Notes: generated by a model not told the origin, from the sequence alone. A DNA stretch of 64,000 nucleotides from Bacillota bacterium (GCA_023459335.1 JAEWUO010000036.1:1-64000), one strand, 5' to 3'; positions 15,046 to 24,661 are shown, counted from the first letter of the stretch. Made by a program: numbers and translations.

Positions 15046-16140
15046 TCAAAAGCCGAACCCTTTCCATACCGGTTCTCCGGTATAGGGATGCGCATCCTCC
15101 TCGCCGCGCAGAACGCGCAGCACGGCGCCCGCCATTTCCTCCTGTTCCATTTCTCCGGGGTAGACGGTGATGGCGGCAATCCAGCCGCAGCGGCTGCGGA
15201 TGCCATCAACGATGTCCGTAAAACGGACAAGCCCACCGGTCAGCAAAATGCCGTCCACTTTACCGCTGAGTACGGCGCTCATCGCTCCGATTTCTTTGCA
15301 GATCTGATAAATCATCGCATTCCATACCAAAACCGCTTTCCGGTCTCCGGTTTCCACCATGCGGTGGATTTTATTCGAATCGGAGGTGCCGAAATGGCTA
15401 ACAAAGCCGCCGGCACGGGAGCACATGAGCCGTACTTCTTCCAGGGAATGCCGTTCGATGTAGTCGAGCAGGGAGAGCACCGGCACGCTGCCGATGCGGG
15501 TCGGGGCGTAAGGCCCGTCTCCGCCCGAGCCTACGTTTCCATCCACCATTTTCCCGCAGTCGTGGGCGTTGATCGTCACGCCGCCGTCGATATGCGCAAC
15601 CACAAAGCGGCAGTCTTCATATCGCCGGTGCATGGATTTGGCGTGATAAAAAGCCACTGCCTTTTGATTTAATACATGAGCCTGGGCAGTCCTGTACAAA
15701 CCGGCTATACCGGTCATGCGGGCATAATCGCAAAGTTCGTCGATATTGGTGGGGTTGAGCGTGAACATCTTCCCGCCGTACTCCATGCAGAATTCATAGG
15801 CCAGCAGGACGCCCAATTTTGCGGCGTGCTCGCTGCCGCCCACCGCGTTCAGCGTATCGAGGTAGAGCCGCTTGTCGATCGGCATGACGCCTGCGCGCTG
15901 AGGATGTGCGCTTCCACCGCGGCCGACGAATACGTCTGCATCCGCTGGGGAATAACCATGCCGCCGAAGCATGTCGATGATCACCTTTTTACGGAAGGGA
16001 ACCTGGTCGTTTACCGAAGGGTATTGCAGAAGGATCGAGGCGTCGTGGAATTCGCTTTCGTCAAAGAGGGAAGTATCATCCTGATAAAGACTCAGTTTCG
16101 TAGAGGTGGAGCCGGGGTTGATTACCAGTATTTTCGTCAT
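15046..16140 (-). CDS. buk: Butyrate kinase (acetokinase family)
   Basis: A 364-residue acetokinase-family enzyme: LVINPGSTSTKLSLY at the N-terminus is the phosphate-binding signature of acetate/butyrate kinases, with VGRGG, VVAHIDGGVTINAHD and ILLTGGLVRF in the expected order. Length (about 355-365) and lack of acetate-kinase insertions favour butyrate or branched-chain acyl kinase: butyryl phosphate + ADP to butyrate + ATP. A phosphotransbutyrylase gene is not adjacent, which is unusual. ATG at 16140 follows GGAAGAAAG. A minus-strand TATAAT at 16175-16180 is a possible -10. The 262-nt gap upstream shows no gene. Confidence 0.9.
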   Translation of the reverse strand: MTKILVINPGSTSTKLSLYQDDTSLFDESEFHDASILLQYPSVNDQVPFRKKVIIDMLRRHGYSPADADVFVGRGGSAHPQRAGVMPIDKRLYLDTLNAVGGSEHAAKLGVLLAYEFCMEYGGKMFTLNPTNIDELCDYARMTGIAGLYRTAQAHVLNQKAVAFYHAKSMHRRYEDCRFVVAHIDGGVTINAHDCGKMVDGNVGSGGDGPYAPTRIGSVPVLSLLDYIERHSLEEVRLMCSRAGGFVSHFGTSDSNKIHRMVETGDRKAVLVWNAMIYQICKEIGAMSAVLSGKVDGILLTGGLVRFTDIVDGIRSRCGWIAAITVYPGEMEQEEMAGAVLRVLRGEEDAHPYTGEPVWKGFGF

Positions 16141-16401
16141 TCTTGCTTTCTTCCAAAATAAATCTAATTTAGTTATTATACTTCATAACGCTGCGTTTAG
16201 AGCGGGTTCAGCAATTTTTTCATGTGATAACAGCGAAACGTATATGCCAATCGCGGCAGGTCGTGATCAATTCGATTTTCCTGAGGAAAAAATCGATGGG
16301 TCAGTTCTCTGAACGGATAGAATCACATTTCGAAGATATTATCGGAAAGAACAAAAATACTGTAACGGCTTATATAGCTGGATTCCCATCCGTTCAATCT
16401 G

Positions 16402-16692
16402 TCACCGCTCTATAGCGGCGGAGACCACGTCGGGGTAAGAATCGCGATGTTTCATCAGCCAGGCGTTTGCATAAGAACAGGAGGCGACCGCCTTCAGCCC
16501 TTCCTTTCGCAGACGTTCCGCAACGGCCTCCATCATTTGTCCGGCAATACCCTGTCCTGTCATATCCGGATTTACAAAAGTATGCTCGATGTCGACGGTA
16601 TTACTGCCTATGGGTACGTATATCGTCTCCGCGATGACTTCGTTCCGCTCGTCTACGCTGTAGACGCGTCCGTTTTCGTAGTTCCAGTTCAT
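16402..16692 (-). CDS. Small GNAT-like acetyltransferase (YjdJ type)
   Basis: A 96-residue single-domain protein: VDIEHTFVNPDMTGQGIAGQMM is a GNAT motif A with the loop TGQGIA, followed by RLRKEGLKAVASCSYANAWL. This small group has the acetyl-CoA site but little else; substrates are unknown. ATG at 16692 follows GAGGTCAATC. It lies 32 nt downstream of rlmD on the same strand and is probably the last gene of that operon. Confidence 0.85.
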   Translation of the reverse strand: MNWNYENGRVYSVDERNEVIAETIYVPIGSNTVDIEHTFVNPDMTGQGIAGQMMEAVAERLRKEGLKAVASCSYANAWLMKHRDSYPDVVSAAIER

Positions 16693-16724
16693 GATTGACC
16701 TCACTTGTCGATTTACGATCCAGC

Positions 16725-18083
16725 TTACGTTCGCTCCATCCGCACCACCGTCTCCACATGGCACGTCTGCGGGAACATGTCTACGGGGCGGACGGCGGAG
16801 AGGGCAAAGCCGCGCGAAGCGAGATACTTGCAGTCCCGCGCGAGCGTGGCGGGGTTGCAGGAGACGTATACCACGCGGTTTGCGGCGCTCTTTGCGATCG
16901 CCTCCAGCGCGGTTTCCTCGCAGCCCTTGCGTGGGGGGTCGAGTACGATGGCGTCGATCTGTTCGCCCTTCGCGATCAGGCTGGGAAGGACGTCTTCGAC
17001 GCTGCCGCAGAGGAACTCCGCGTTTTTTATTCCGTTCGCCGCAGCGTTCGCCTTCGCGTCCTCGACGGCGGGCGCGACCTGCTCGATGCCGATCACGCGC
17101 GCGCAGTCTTCTGCGATTGTAAGCGAGATGGTGCCCACGCCGCAGTACGCGTCAATTATGATCTCTGACGGTTTTGCCGCGAGAAACTCCCGCGCGGTGT
17201 CGTAGAGCGTCTGCGTCTGGATGCGGTTGATCTGCAGGAACGACTGCGGGCCGACCGAGAAGCGTTTTTCCCCGATCGTCTCCGTGAGCGCGGGTTTGCC
17301 GGAGAGCAGCGTAAATTTTTCGCCGAATACCACGTTCGTCTGCTTTGGGTTTTCGTTGTGCCAGACGCTGTCGCAATCCTCTAAAAAGGAGAGAAGGTCG
17401 TCTTTCTTCTTCAGCTGGCCTTTGGTCACGACGACGACCATGAGTTCGCCTTCGGCCGTCGTCCGCGCGACGACATGCCTTAGCTGCCCGTCTCCCGTCG
17501 CCTCGTCATAAACGGGTATTCCGCAGGCGTTCGCCCAGGCCGCGACCCTGCGCGCGGCGTCGACGATCCGCGCGTCCTGAATCGGACAGTCGGAAAACGG
17601 AACGAGCCGGTGGCTCCGCTCCGCGAAGAAGCCGAACACGGCGGCGCCTCCGGCGATGCCGAACGGGAAGCTGCCTTTGTTGCGGTAACGCGTCGGGTCG
17701 TCCATTCCGGCGATGGGCTGCATGGGGAGATTGGAAAACCCGCCGAGACGGGTCAGTGCGTCCGCCACCCACTGCTGCTTCTGCCTCAGCTGCGCCGGAT
17801 AACGAAGGTGCCAGAGCGTGCAGCCGCCGCACTGCGCGAATACGGGACACGCGGGGGCGACGCGATCCGGCGAGGGCTTGATGATTTCGACCGCCTTGGC
17901 GACGGCATAGGCCGGCAGCACCTTGATGACGTGCGCGCGGACCTCTTCGCCCGCGAGCGCGCCGATGACGAACACGGCAAAACCGTTGACGCGGGCTACG
18001 CCCTGACCTTCGTTGGTCAGGGATTCGATGGATACGACGATCTCGTCGTTTTTTTCGACTGGGGGACGTATTTTGGGGGACAT
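16725..18083 (-). CDS. rlmD: 23S rRNA (uracil-5-)-methyltransferase, RlmD/RlmCD family
   Basis: A 452-residue TrmA/RumA-type enzyme. An N-terminal TRAM domain (residues about 9-68) is followed by the iron-sulfur cysteines ACPVFAQCGGCTLWH and a distal Cys, then the methyltransferase core IIDAYCGVGTISL, the DPPRKGC motif and the catalytic SCNPATLARD. By family it puts a methyl group on C5 of a uridine in 23S rRNA using SAM; which position (747, 1939 or both) cannot be told. Start ATG at 18083 follows AAAGGATTCC. Downstream of dnaE by 71 nt, same strand. Confidence 0.93.
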   Translation of the reverse strand: MSPKIRPPVEKNDEIVVSIESLTNEGQGVARVNGFAVFVIGALAGEEVRAHVIKVLPAYAVAKAVEIIKPSPDRVAPACPVFAQCGGCTLWHLRYPAQLRQKQQWVADALTRLGGFSNLPMQPIAGMDDPTRYRNKGSFPFGIAGGAAVFGFFAERSHRLVPFSDCPIQDARIVDAARRVAAWANACGIPVYDEATGDGQLRHVVARTTAEGELMVVVVTKGQLKKKDDLLSFLEDCDSVWHNENPKQTNVVFGEKFTLLSGKPALTETIGEKRFSVGPQSFLQINRIQTQTLYDTAREFLAAKPSEIIIDAYCGVGTISLTIAEDCARVIGIEQVAPAVEDAKANAAANGIKNAEFLCGSVEDVLPSLIAKGEQIDAIVLDPPRKGCEETALEAIAKSAANRVVYVSCNPATLARDCKYLASRGFALSAVRPVDMFPQTCHVETVVRMERT

Positions 18084-18154
18084 AGCGGAATCCTTTCGGC
18101 GCGGGTCGCGCGCGGCTGGTCGTATTTTTTCACATGGTTGGGGGAATCGAACGG

Positions 18155-21100
18155 TTATTTAATCTTCACGCACTCTTTTCCGAAACGGTCTTCCGCCGCC
18201 GCGAGAAACGAATCCGAAAGCGCGACAAAATACTCCTTCGGCACGCCTTTGCCGATTTTTTTCGCCGCGTCGTAGAGCACGACCGGCGTTTCGCCGGCGA
18301 ATTTCTTCAGAAAAGCGCAGGTGCGGGACATCTCTGATTCCGGCAGGGAATCGAAACGGATATAGACGCTCCGGTTCGCTTCGCCGAGCGGCTTCATCTC
18401 GTCGACGAGCAGGGAGTTCGCCCGGTCTTCACGGATGTTCAGTTTGCCGCGCACGAGCACCGCCGCGTCGTCCACGAAGAGGGAGCCGACCTGTTGCAGC
18501 GTCCTCGGGAACAACACCGCCTCCACGCTGCCGGTAACGCCTTCAAGCACCGCGTAGCCCATGAGCCCGTTTCCCGAGCGCGTGGGTTTTTGTTTGCATT
18601 GCGTCAGTAGCCCGGCGACGATAACGGTTTCCTCATCCTTCACTCCGCCGGTGCCGTCCGCCTCCGCGAGGTCGTCGATCGTATAACGCAGCTCTTTCAT
18701 CTGCGCCTGATAGTTATCCAGCGGGTGGCCGGAGAGGTAGAGGCCGGTCGACTCGCGTTCTTTGGCGAGGATGATCTGATGTGAGAGTTCCGGCGCGTTG
18801 GGGAGCGGAATCTGAGCTCCCTTGAGCTGGTCGCCTCCGTCGAGATCGAAGAGGGAGATCTGCCCCGCGCCGCGCGCTTTTTTCGCGGCGGCGGACGCGT
18901 CCAGCGCGCGTTCGTAAACCGCGAGGTACTGCGCGCGCTTTCCGCCCATGGAGTCGAAGCAGCCCGCGCTGATGAGCGCCTCCAGCATGCGTTTGTTGAG
19001 GCCGTCCACGCGGTCGCAGAAATCGAAAAAGTCTGTGAATCTTCCGTTTGCCGCGCGCTCCCGCACCATGCCTTCCATGACGGAGCTGCCAACGTTCCGC
19101 ACGGCGGAGAGGCCGAAGCGGATCGCGCCTTTTTCAGGCGCGAAACGCGCGCGGGAGAAGTTCACGTCCGGCGGGAGCACTTTCACGCCGTGGTTCCGCG
19201 CGCTGTAGACGTATTTTGCGACTGTGTCGACCGATCCTAAAAAGCTGTTGATCAGCGCGGTGAGAAACTCCACCGGATAGTAATATTTCAGGTAAGCCGT
19301 ACGGTAGGCGAGGACGGCGTACGCCGCCGCGTGGGATTTATTGAACGCGTAGGAGGCGAAATCCATCATTTCGTCGAAGATGCGGTCGGCAACCGGTTCC
19401 GGTACGCCGTTTTTCACCGCGCCGACGACGCCGTCCGTACCGTGGATGAAATATTCCCGCTCTTTGGCCATGACGTCGTGCTTCTTTTTTGACATCGCGC
19501 GGCGCACGAGGTCGCTCCTGCCGTAGGAGTAGCCCGCGAGCGCGCGGACGATCTCCATGACCTGCTCCTGATAGACCATGCAGCCATAGGTGGTGCAGAG
19601 GATCGGTTCGAGCAGCGGATGCAGGTAGACGACGCTGCCGGGATTGTGTTTGCCTTTGACATAGCGCGGTATCTGTTCCATAGGACCCGGACGGTAGAGG
19701 GAAATACCTGCAATGAGGTCCTCAAAGCAGTCCGGTTTCAGCTGTTGCAGAAACTGCCGCATGCCGCTGGATTCGAGCTGGAACACGCCGTCGGTGTCGC
19801 CCGCAGCGATCATCTCATAAACCTTCGGGTCGGTGAACGGTACCGTATCCAGATCAGGCGCGGGAAGCCCGTCCTCCGTGATGAAGTTCAGCGTATCGCG
19901 GATGACCGTCAGCGTCCTTAGCCCGAGGAAGTCCATTTTAAGAAGGCCGAGTTCCTCCAGCGTTGTCATCGGAAACTGCGTGGTGACGACCGAATCGTTC
20001 ACCTGCAGCGGCACCACGTCCGTGATCGGCACACTGGAGATTACGACGCCCGCCGCGTGGGTCGAACTGTGCCGGGGCAGACCCTCGAGACGGAGCGAGA
20101 GGTCGATGATCTTCTTTGTCGTTTCGTCGCTCTGGTATTGCGCCTTGAGGTCGGGCGAAATCTGGAGCGCGCGCTCCAGCGTCATGTTAAGCTCGAACGG
20201 GACCATCTTGCTGAGTTTATCCACCTCGGCATAGGGAACTCGCAGCACGCGCCCGACGTCGCGGATGACCGCGCGCGCCGCCATGGTGCCAAAGGTGATG
20301 ATCTGGCTGACGTGGCCCTCGCCGTATTTCGCGGCGACATAGTCGATGACCTCCTGCCGCCGCTCGTAGCAAAAGTCGATGTCGAAGTCCGGCATGCTGA
20401 TTCGCTCGGGATTGAGAAAGCGCTCAAACAGCAGGCCGTACTTGATCGGGTCGACGTCCGTGATGTCGAGGCAGAACGCCGCGAGGCTCCCCGCACCGCT
20501 GCCGCGCCCGGGGCCGACCATGATGCCGTTGACCTTGGCGTAGTGGATAAAATCCCAGACGATGAGGAAGTAGTCCACGAACCCCATCTGCTCGACGATC
20601 CCGAGTTCGTAATCCAGACGTTCGTGCGCCGCCGCGTCCGCGTCCGGCAGCTTTTTCGCCATGCCCGCGTCGCAGAGTGTTCTGAGATAACGGGCGTTAT
20701 CCATGCCGTCAGGAGATTCGAACGCCGGCATGCGGCGGATGCCGAATGCGATATCGAGGTTGCATTTATCGACGACCTCCGCGGTGTTGGCGATCGCGTC
20801 CAAATCGTCCGGCAGAGCGAGGCGCATCTCCGTCTCGCTCTTGAGATAAAACTGATCGCCCTCCATGCGCATGCGGTCCGCTTCGTCGACGAACCGCTGC
20901 GTCTGGATGCATAAAAGCACGTCCTGCGCCTCCGCGTCGTCGGGGGAGACATAGTGCACGTCGTTGGTGACGACGGTTTTCGCGCCGATTTCGGCGGCGA
21001 TTTTTCGCAGACCCGGCAGAATTTGAATCTGCTCGGGGATGTTGTGGTTCTGCAGCTCGATATAGAAATCCTCGCCGAACATGTCCTGCAGGCGTTTGGC

Positions 21101-21574
21101 GTGGAAGAGCGCGAGATCATAGTTGTTGGCCAGCAGCGCCTGAGGAATATCGCCCGCGAGGCAGGCGGAGAGACAGACCAACCCGTCGGCGTGCCGTTCG
21201 AGCAGATCGTAATCGATGCGCGGGCGATAATAAAACCCGTGCAGGAACGCTTCGCTGGAGAGAACCATGAGGTTCTGATAGCCGGTTTCGTTCTTGCAAA
21301 GCAGGATCAGATGTGCGTATTCGCGGTCCTGAGAACCTTCCCGGTCCTGCATGGAACGGGGAGCGACGTAGGTCTCAATGCCGATGACGGGCTTGATTCC
21401 TTCTTTTTTGCATGCTTTATAAAAATCCACCACGCCGTACATGACCCCGTGGTCGGTGATGGCAAGGGAAGTCTGACCTATGGACTTTGCGCGCGCGACG
21501 AGGTCGGGGATGCGCGCCGCGCCGTCGAGCAGGCTGTACTGCGTGTGGACATGCAGATGCGAAAAATCACCCAT
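18155..21574 (-). CDS. dnaE: DNA polymerase III subunit alpha, DnaE type
   Basis: A 1139-residue C-family polymerase. It begins with a PHP domain (FSHLHVHTQYSLLDGAARI, HGVMYGVVDFYKAC), then the polymerase palm with the catalytic aspartates in MPDFDIDFCYERRQ, fingers (GRGSGAGSLAAFCLDI), tandem HhH region and a C-terminal OB fold (ETVIVAGLLTQCKQK). No exonuclease domain is inserted, so this is DnaE rather than PolC. In Bacillota DnaE extends primers on the lagging strand together with PolC. ATG at 21574 lies inside the end of whiA (8-nt overlap) with GGAGAT upstream. Confidence 0.97.
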   Translation of the reverse strand: MGDFSHLHVHTQYSLLDGAARIPDLVARAKSIGQTSLAITDHGVMYGVVDFYKACKKEGIKPVIGIETYVAPRSMQDREGSQDREYAHLILLCKNETGYQNLMVLSSEAFLHGFYYRPRIDYDLLERHADGLVCLSACLAGDIPQALLANNYDLALFHAKRLQDMFGEDFYIELQNHNIPEQIQILPGLRKIAAEIGAKTVVTNDVHYVSPDDAEAQDVLLCIQTQRFVDEADRMRMEGDQFYLKSETEMRLALPDDLDAIANTAEVVDKCNLDIAFGIRRMPAFESPDGMDNARYLRTLCDAGMAKKLPDADAAAHERLDYELGIVEQMGFVDYFLIVWDFIHYAKVNGIMVGPGRGSGAGSLAAFCLDITDVDPIKYGLLFERFLNPERISMPDFDIDFCYERRQEVIDYVAAKYGEGHVSQIITFGTMAARAVIRDVGRVLRVPYAEVDKLSKMVPFELNMTLERALQISPDLKAQYQSDETTKKIIDLSLRLEGLPRHSSTHAAGVVISSVPITDVVPLQVNDSVVTTQFPMTTLEELGLLKMDFLGLRTLTVIRDTLNFITEDGLPAPDLDTVPFTDPKVYEMIAAGDTDGVFQLESSGMRQFLQQLKPDCFEDLIAGISLYRPGPMEQIPRYVKGKHNPGSVVYLHPLLEPILCTTYGCMVYQEQVMEIVRALAGYSYGRSDLVRRAMSKKKHDVMAKEREYFIHGTDGVVGAVKNGVPEPVADRIFDEMMDFASYAFNKSHAAAYAVLAYRTAYLKYYYPVEFLTALINSFLGSVDTVAKYVYSARNHGVKVLPPDVNFSRARFAPEKGAIRFGLSAVRNVGSSVMEGMVRERAANGRFTDFFDFCDRVDGLNKRMLEALISAGCFDSMGGKRAQYLAVYERALDASAAAKKARGAGQISLFDLDGGDQLKGAQIPLPNAPELSHQIILAKERESTGLYLSGHPLDNYQAQMKELRYTIDDLAEADGTGGVKDEETVIVAGLLTQCKQKPTRSGNGLMGYAVLEGVTGSVEAVLFPRTLQQVGSLFVDDAAVLVRGKLNIREDRANSLLVDEMKPLGEANRSVYIRFDSLPESEMSRTCAFLKKFAGETPVVLYDAAKKIGKGVPKEYFVALSDSFLAAAEDRFGKECVKIK

Positions 21575-22490
21575 GACGGATCTCCTTTGCGATGCGGACC
21601 AGCCGCGCGAGGCGGTGGTTCATACCGCTTTTGCCGATTTCGGCGAGTTCTGCGAGCTCCAGGAGCGTTGCCTCCGGATGGTTGAGGCGGAGGATCGCCG
21701 CTTCGTAGAGCGGGGCCGGAAGGCGATTGAGCCCCATGTGTTCCTCGATCATTTCAATCGCGTTTTTCTGCTCGGCCGCCGCATAAACCGTTTTTTCGAT
21801 GTTTGCGGTTTCACAGTTCGTTTTACGGTTGACATAGTTACGGAAATCCCGCTCGGCGCGCGCGCTCTCAAACTTGAGCGCGGAGCCGCTCGCTCCGACG
21901 AGCGCGAGAAACGCGGACACGTCGTCCCCCTTGAGATAGACGACGGGTTTGTCCCGCCGCCGCATCGTCTTTGCCTCCGGGCCGAAGGATGCGAGCGCAG
22001 CGCGAAGCTGCTCCGCAAACGCGTCCGACCGCGCGACGATCTCAAGATGGTAACCGCGATACGGATTCGTACAAGAACCGCTGCCCAAGAAAGCGCCGCG
22101 CAGAAACGCACGCAGGCATTCTTCATCCGCGAGCAGACGCGGCGGAACGACTTCGCCGAGACGATACTCGCCCGCTTCCGATAACAAAAGGCCTGTGTCG
22201 GAAAGAAGCTTTTCCGCTTCGTCGCCCAGCAGCGTAACGATTGTCAGCGGCCTGCGCCGCTCGCGCTCGCTGAGCTCGACGGTCGATTCGAGCGCGTACA
22301 TCGAATCTGCGAGGGAAACGATCAGCCGGCCTACGGCGAGCGATTCGGTGGTAAAGACCGCGCCGCGCCCTCGGCCGATGGTCAGCGCGCCGCAGGTATG
22401 CATGAGCCCCGCCAGTTCGGCAAGCCGGCAGAGATTCGATTTTAATCGGATCTTGACGATGTCTTCCTTTGCGCTGCTCGAAAACGACAT
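21567..22490 (-). CDS. whiA: WhiA sporulation/division regulator
   Basis: A 307-residue WhiA: N-terminal LAGLIDADG-like fold (MSFSSSAKEDIVKIRL, CRLAELAGLMHTCGAL; FLRGAFLGSGSCTNP) and a C-terminal helix-turn-helix (ATLLELAELAEIGKSGMNHR). In Bacillota WhiA affects cell division and chromosome segregation. ATG at 22490 follows AGGGAG, so the longer frame upstream is untranslated. In related genomes rapZ-yvcK-whiA are adjacent; yvcK is missing here and a terminator separates rapZ from whiA. A minus-strand TATAAT at 22542-22547 probably serves as the -10 for the whiA-dnaE-rlmD unit. Confidence 0.96.
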   Translation of the reverse strand: MSFSSSAKEDIVKIRLKSNLCRLAELAGLMHTCGALTIGRGRGAVFTTESLAVGRLIVSLADSMYALESTVELSERERRRPLTIVTLLGDEAEKLLSDTGLLLSEAGEYRLGEVVPPRLLADEECLRAFLRGAFLGSGSCTNPYRGYHLEIVARSDAFAEQLRAALASFGPEAKTMRRRDKPVVYLKGDDVSAFLALVGASGSALKFESARAERDFRNYVNRKTNCETANIEKTVYAAAEQKNAIEMIEEHMGLNRLPAPLYEAAILRLNHPEATLLELAELAEIGKSGMNHRLARLVRIAKEIRHG

Positions 22491-22601
22491 GTCGGCTCCC
22501 TGCTGAAAAAATCTGTGTGCGGATGACCGCACATCATTTTTATTATAATGGATTTTTAACCGCCCGTCTCACACAAATGCAAATTCTCTGTCACACGCTG
22601 G

Positions 22602-22626
22602 AAAATAAAAAACGCCGAAAGGCGTT
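22602..22626 (-). terminator. Rho-independent terminator after rapZ
   Basis: On the minus strand AACGCC and GGCGTT pair around a TTTC loop and are followed by TTTTATTTT. It lies 20 nt past the rapZ stop and isolates murB-rapZ from whiA. Confidence 0.85.
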
Positions 22627-22646
22627 TGTGAAGGATCAAAATGGGC

Positions 22647-23534
22647 TCAGCCTTTTTCAAACCGGTCCCTGATATCCACGGCTTCGCTGCCCAGGTCGCG
22701 GTGGAATACGCGTACGGTCAGCCCGCGGCGGACAAAGCGCTTCGCGAGCTCCTCCGCGGCGGCGACGGAGCGGTGCCGCCCGCCCGTGCAGCCGAAACAG
22801 ACGCGCAGGATGTGCTTATCCTGCTCCAGATACAGCGGGATCAGCGAATCCAGCATCTGTTCGATGCCGTCGAAGAATTCCATTACAAGCGGCTGCGCAT
22901 AGACAAATTCCTGCACCGGCGCGTCGAGGCCGGAGAGCGGCCGCAGCTCCGGAATGTAAAACGGATTCGGCATGAAGCGCATATCGAGCACAAAATCCGC
23001 GTCTACGGGGACGCCGCGTTTATAACCGAAGCTGCAGAAGAGCAAAGTGAGACTTTTGCTTTCATATTCCGGCAGGACTTTGGCGATCAGGCTGGGGAAA
23101 TCCTTTGGCTTGACGTCGCTTGTGTCGAGAATATAGTTCGCGCGGTCGCGCAGCGGCTGCAGAAACACGCGCTCGTGCTTGACGCCCGTCGACGCGTCTC
23201 CCGCTTCGCCGAGCGGATGGCGGCGTCGTACTTCGTTATACCGCTTCATGAGCACGTCGTCCCGCGCGTCGAGAAAGAGCATTTCATAAGGCGCGTCGAG
23301 CGTATCGAATACGGCGGCCATGGAGGCGGAGGAGTGCGAAAGCAGGCTCTCTCGGCTGTCGATCGTGACCGCGGCTTTCTGGATCGCGGGCGTCGCGCCG
23401 TTGCAAAGCGCGATGAATTCCTTGAGCATGGAGGACGGCAGGTTATCGACGCAAAAATAGCCCTGCTCTTCCAGACAGCGCAGGGCGAGGGACTTTCCCG
23501 CGCCGGAAAGACCTGTGACGATCAGAAGATACAT
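22647..23534 (-). CDS. rapZ: RapZ-family nucleotide-binding protein (YvcJ)
   Basis: A 295-residue P-loop protein: Walker A GLSGAGKSLALRCLEE at residues 8-23, FCVDNLP just after, and the C-terminal RapZ hallmark FCSFGYKRGVPVDADFVLDM and CFGCTGGRHRSVAAAEEL. In enterobacteria RapZ brings a small RNA to RNase E; in Bacillota (YvcJ) it is a GTP/ATP-binding protein of less certain role. It starts 36 nt after murB on the same strand, with AGAGGTGG as ribosome site, and is followed by a strong terminator. Confidence 0.95.
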   Translation of the reverse strand: MYLLIVTGLSGAGKSLALRCLEEQGYFCVDNLPSSMLKEFIALCNGATPAIQKAAVTIDSRESLLSHSSASMAAVFDTLDAPYEMLFLDARDDVLMKRYNEVRRRHPLGEAGDASTGVKHERVFLQPLRDRANYILDTSDVKPKDFPSLIAKVLPEYESKSLTLLFCSFGYKRGVPVDADFVLDMRFMPNPFYIPELRPLSGLDAPVQEFVYAQPLVMEFFDGIEQMLDSLIPLYLEQDKHILRVCFGCTGGRHRSVAAAEELAKRFVRRGLTVRVFHRDLGSEAVDIRDRFEKG

Positions 23535-23570
23535 GGTTCAACCACCTCTGTTGCGTCGAAATGATTCGTC

Positions 23571-24473
23571 TTACAGTTCGCGCAGGAGCTTGACTTCCCG
23601 TTCGAGTTGGATGCCGGTTTCAGCGTATACGCGCTGCTGGACGATGGAGATGAGCTCCAGCACGTCCCGCTCGGTCGCGTTGCCGTTGTTGACGATGAAC
23701 CCAGCGTGCAGCGGACTGACCTGCGCCCCGCCGACGGAGAAACCCTTGAGTCCGCAGTTTTCAATCAGCGAACCCGCGAACCGCCCCTTCGGGCGCTTGA
23801 ACACGCTGCCCGCGCTGGGCAGATTCAGCGGCTGCTTTTCCTTGCGCTGGCGCGTGGTTTCGAGCATGCGCTCCTTCGCGCCGCCGTCGTCGTGCTCCAG
23901 CTGAAACGTCGCGGAGAGTACGATCACGTCCGGCGCGGAGAACTTGCTCGTCCGGTCGCCGAAGTCGGATTTATTCGCCGCGACGTCCAGTACGCGGCCG
24001 TTTTTCATGATGCGCAGGCTCTTGATGATGTGCCGAATCTCCGAGCCGTAAGCGCCCGCGTTCATCGCGACCGCGCCGCCGACCGTGCCGGGGATGCCGC
24101 TGAGGGACTCCAGACCCATCAGGTGCATGCCGACGCTCTCGCGCGCGAGCACGGAAAGCGCGGTGCCGGCGGGGCAGGTGACGGTGGTGTCCACGAAGAG
24201 GGGCGTGGTGAGCGGCGTGTCGATGCGGATGACGACGCCGGGGTATCCCGCGTCCGGCGCGAGCACGTTGGTGCCGTTGCCGAGGATGCAGTAAGGGCAG
24301 ACGAACTGGCTGCAGGCCTGAATCGTCTTTCGGATATCTTCGGTATTTCGCGGGCGCATCACCATCGCCGCCGGGCCTCCGATGCGGAAGCTCGTCAGCG
24401 TGGAGAGCGGCACGTTGTACTTGATATCGAGTCCCTTGAGGGCAAGGAAGACGCGGTTGAGCGAATTTTCCAT
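23571..24473 (-). CDS. murB: UDP-N-acetylenolpyruvoylglucosamine reductase
   Basis: A 300-residue MurB, a cytoplasmic FAD enzyme that makes UDP-MurNAc for peptidoglycan. Visible: STLTSFRIGGPAAMVMRP (FAD-binding), LGNGTNVLAPDAGYPGVVI, SGIPGTVGGAVAMNAGAYG, and the catalytic-Ser region PSAGSVFKRPKGRFAGSLIE. The length and short loop fit the Gram-positive type II form. ATG at 24473 has no Shine-Dalgarno; a TATGAT lies exactly 6 nt upstream, so the mRNA may start at the AUG itself. Co-transcribed with rapZ. Confidence 0.96.
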   Translation of the reverse strand: MENSLNRVFLALKGLDIKYNVPLSTLTSFRIGGPAAMVMRPRNTEDIRKTIQACSQFVCPYCILGNGTNVLAPDAGYPGVVIRIDTPLTTPLFVDTTVTCPAGTALSVLARESVGMHLMGLESLSGIPGTVGGAVAMNAGAYGSEIRHIIKSLRIMKNGRVLDVAANKSDFGDRTSKFSAPDVIVLSATFQLEHDDGGAKERMLETTRQRKEKQPLNLPSAGSVFKRPKGRFAGSLIENCGLKGFSVGGAQVSPLHAGFIVNNGNATERDVLELISIVQQRVYAETGIQLEREVKLLREL

Positions 24474-24479
24474 GCTGTT

Positions 24480-24508
24480 ATCATAACAAACTGTTCACAA
24501 TTAGACAA
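24480..24508 (-). promoter_or_regulatory. Putative leaderless promoter of murB
   Basis: On the minus strand TTGTCT (24503-24508), 17-bp spacer, TATGAT (24480-24485), then six bases AACAGC and the ATG. The expected +1 coincides with the A of the start codon. Confidence 0.55.
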
Positions 24509-24605
24509 CCGTTAATGCATGAAATTTTGCATAAAGAGATTAGAATTTATATTCCGCGCAGCCGAATCCGACCCGAAATGCGACACGATACGACCGTAAA
24601 AACGG

Positions 24606-24635
24606 TTCACAAACGATAGGTTTCCACGCTATACT
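24606..24635 (+). promoter_or_regulatory. Promoter of unknown membrane-protein gene
   Basis: TTCACA (24606-24611), 18-bp spacer, TATACT (24630-24635), 27 nt before the ATG at 24662. Confidence 0.6.
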
Positions 24636-24661
24636 TGTATAAAGCAAACAGGAGTTGACAG

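Noticed and set aside
16141..16401. Small plus-strand genes between butyrate kinase and the GNAT
   Set aside because: The 63-68 residue frames have no ribosome sites or motifs and partly overlap the butyrate kinase start region.
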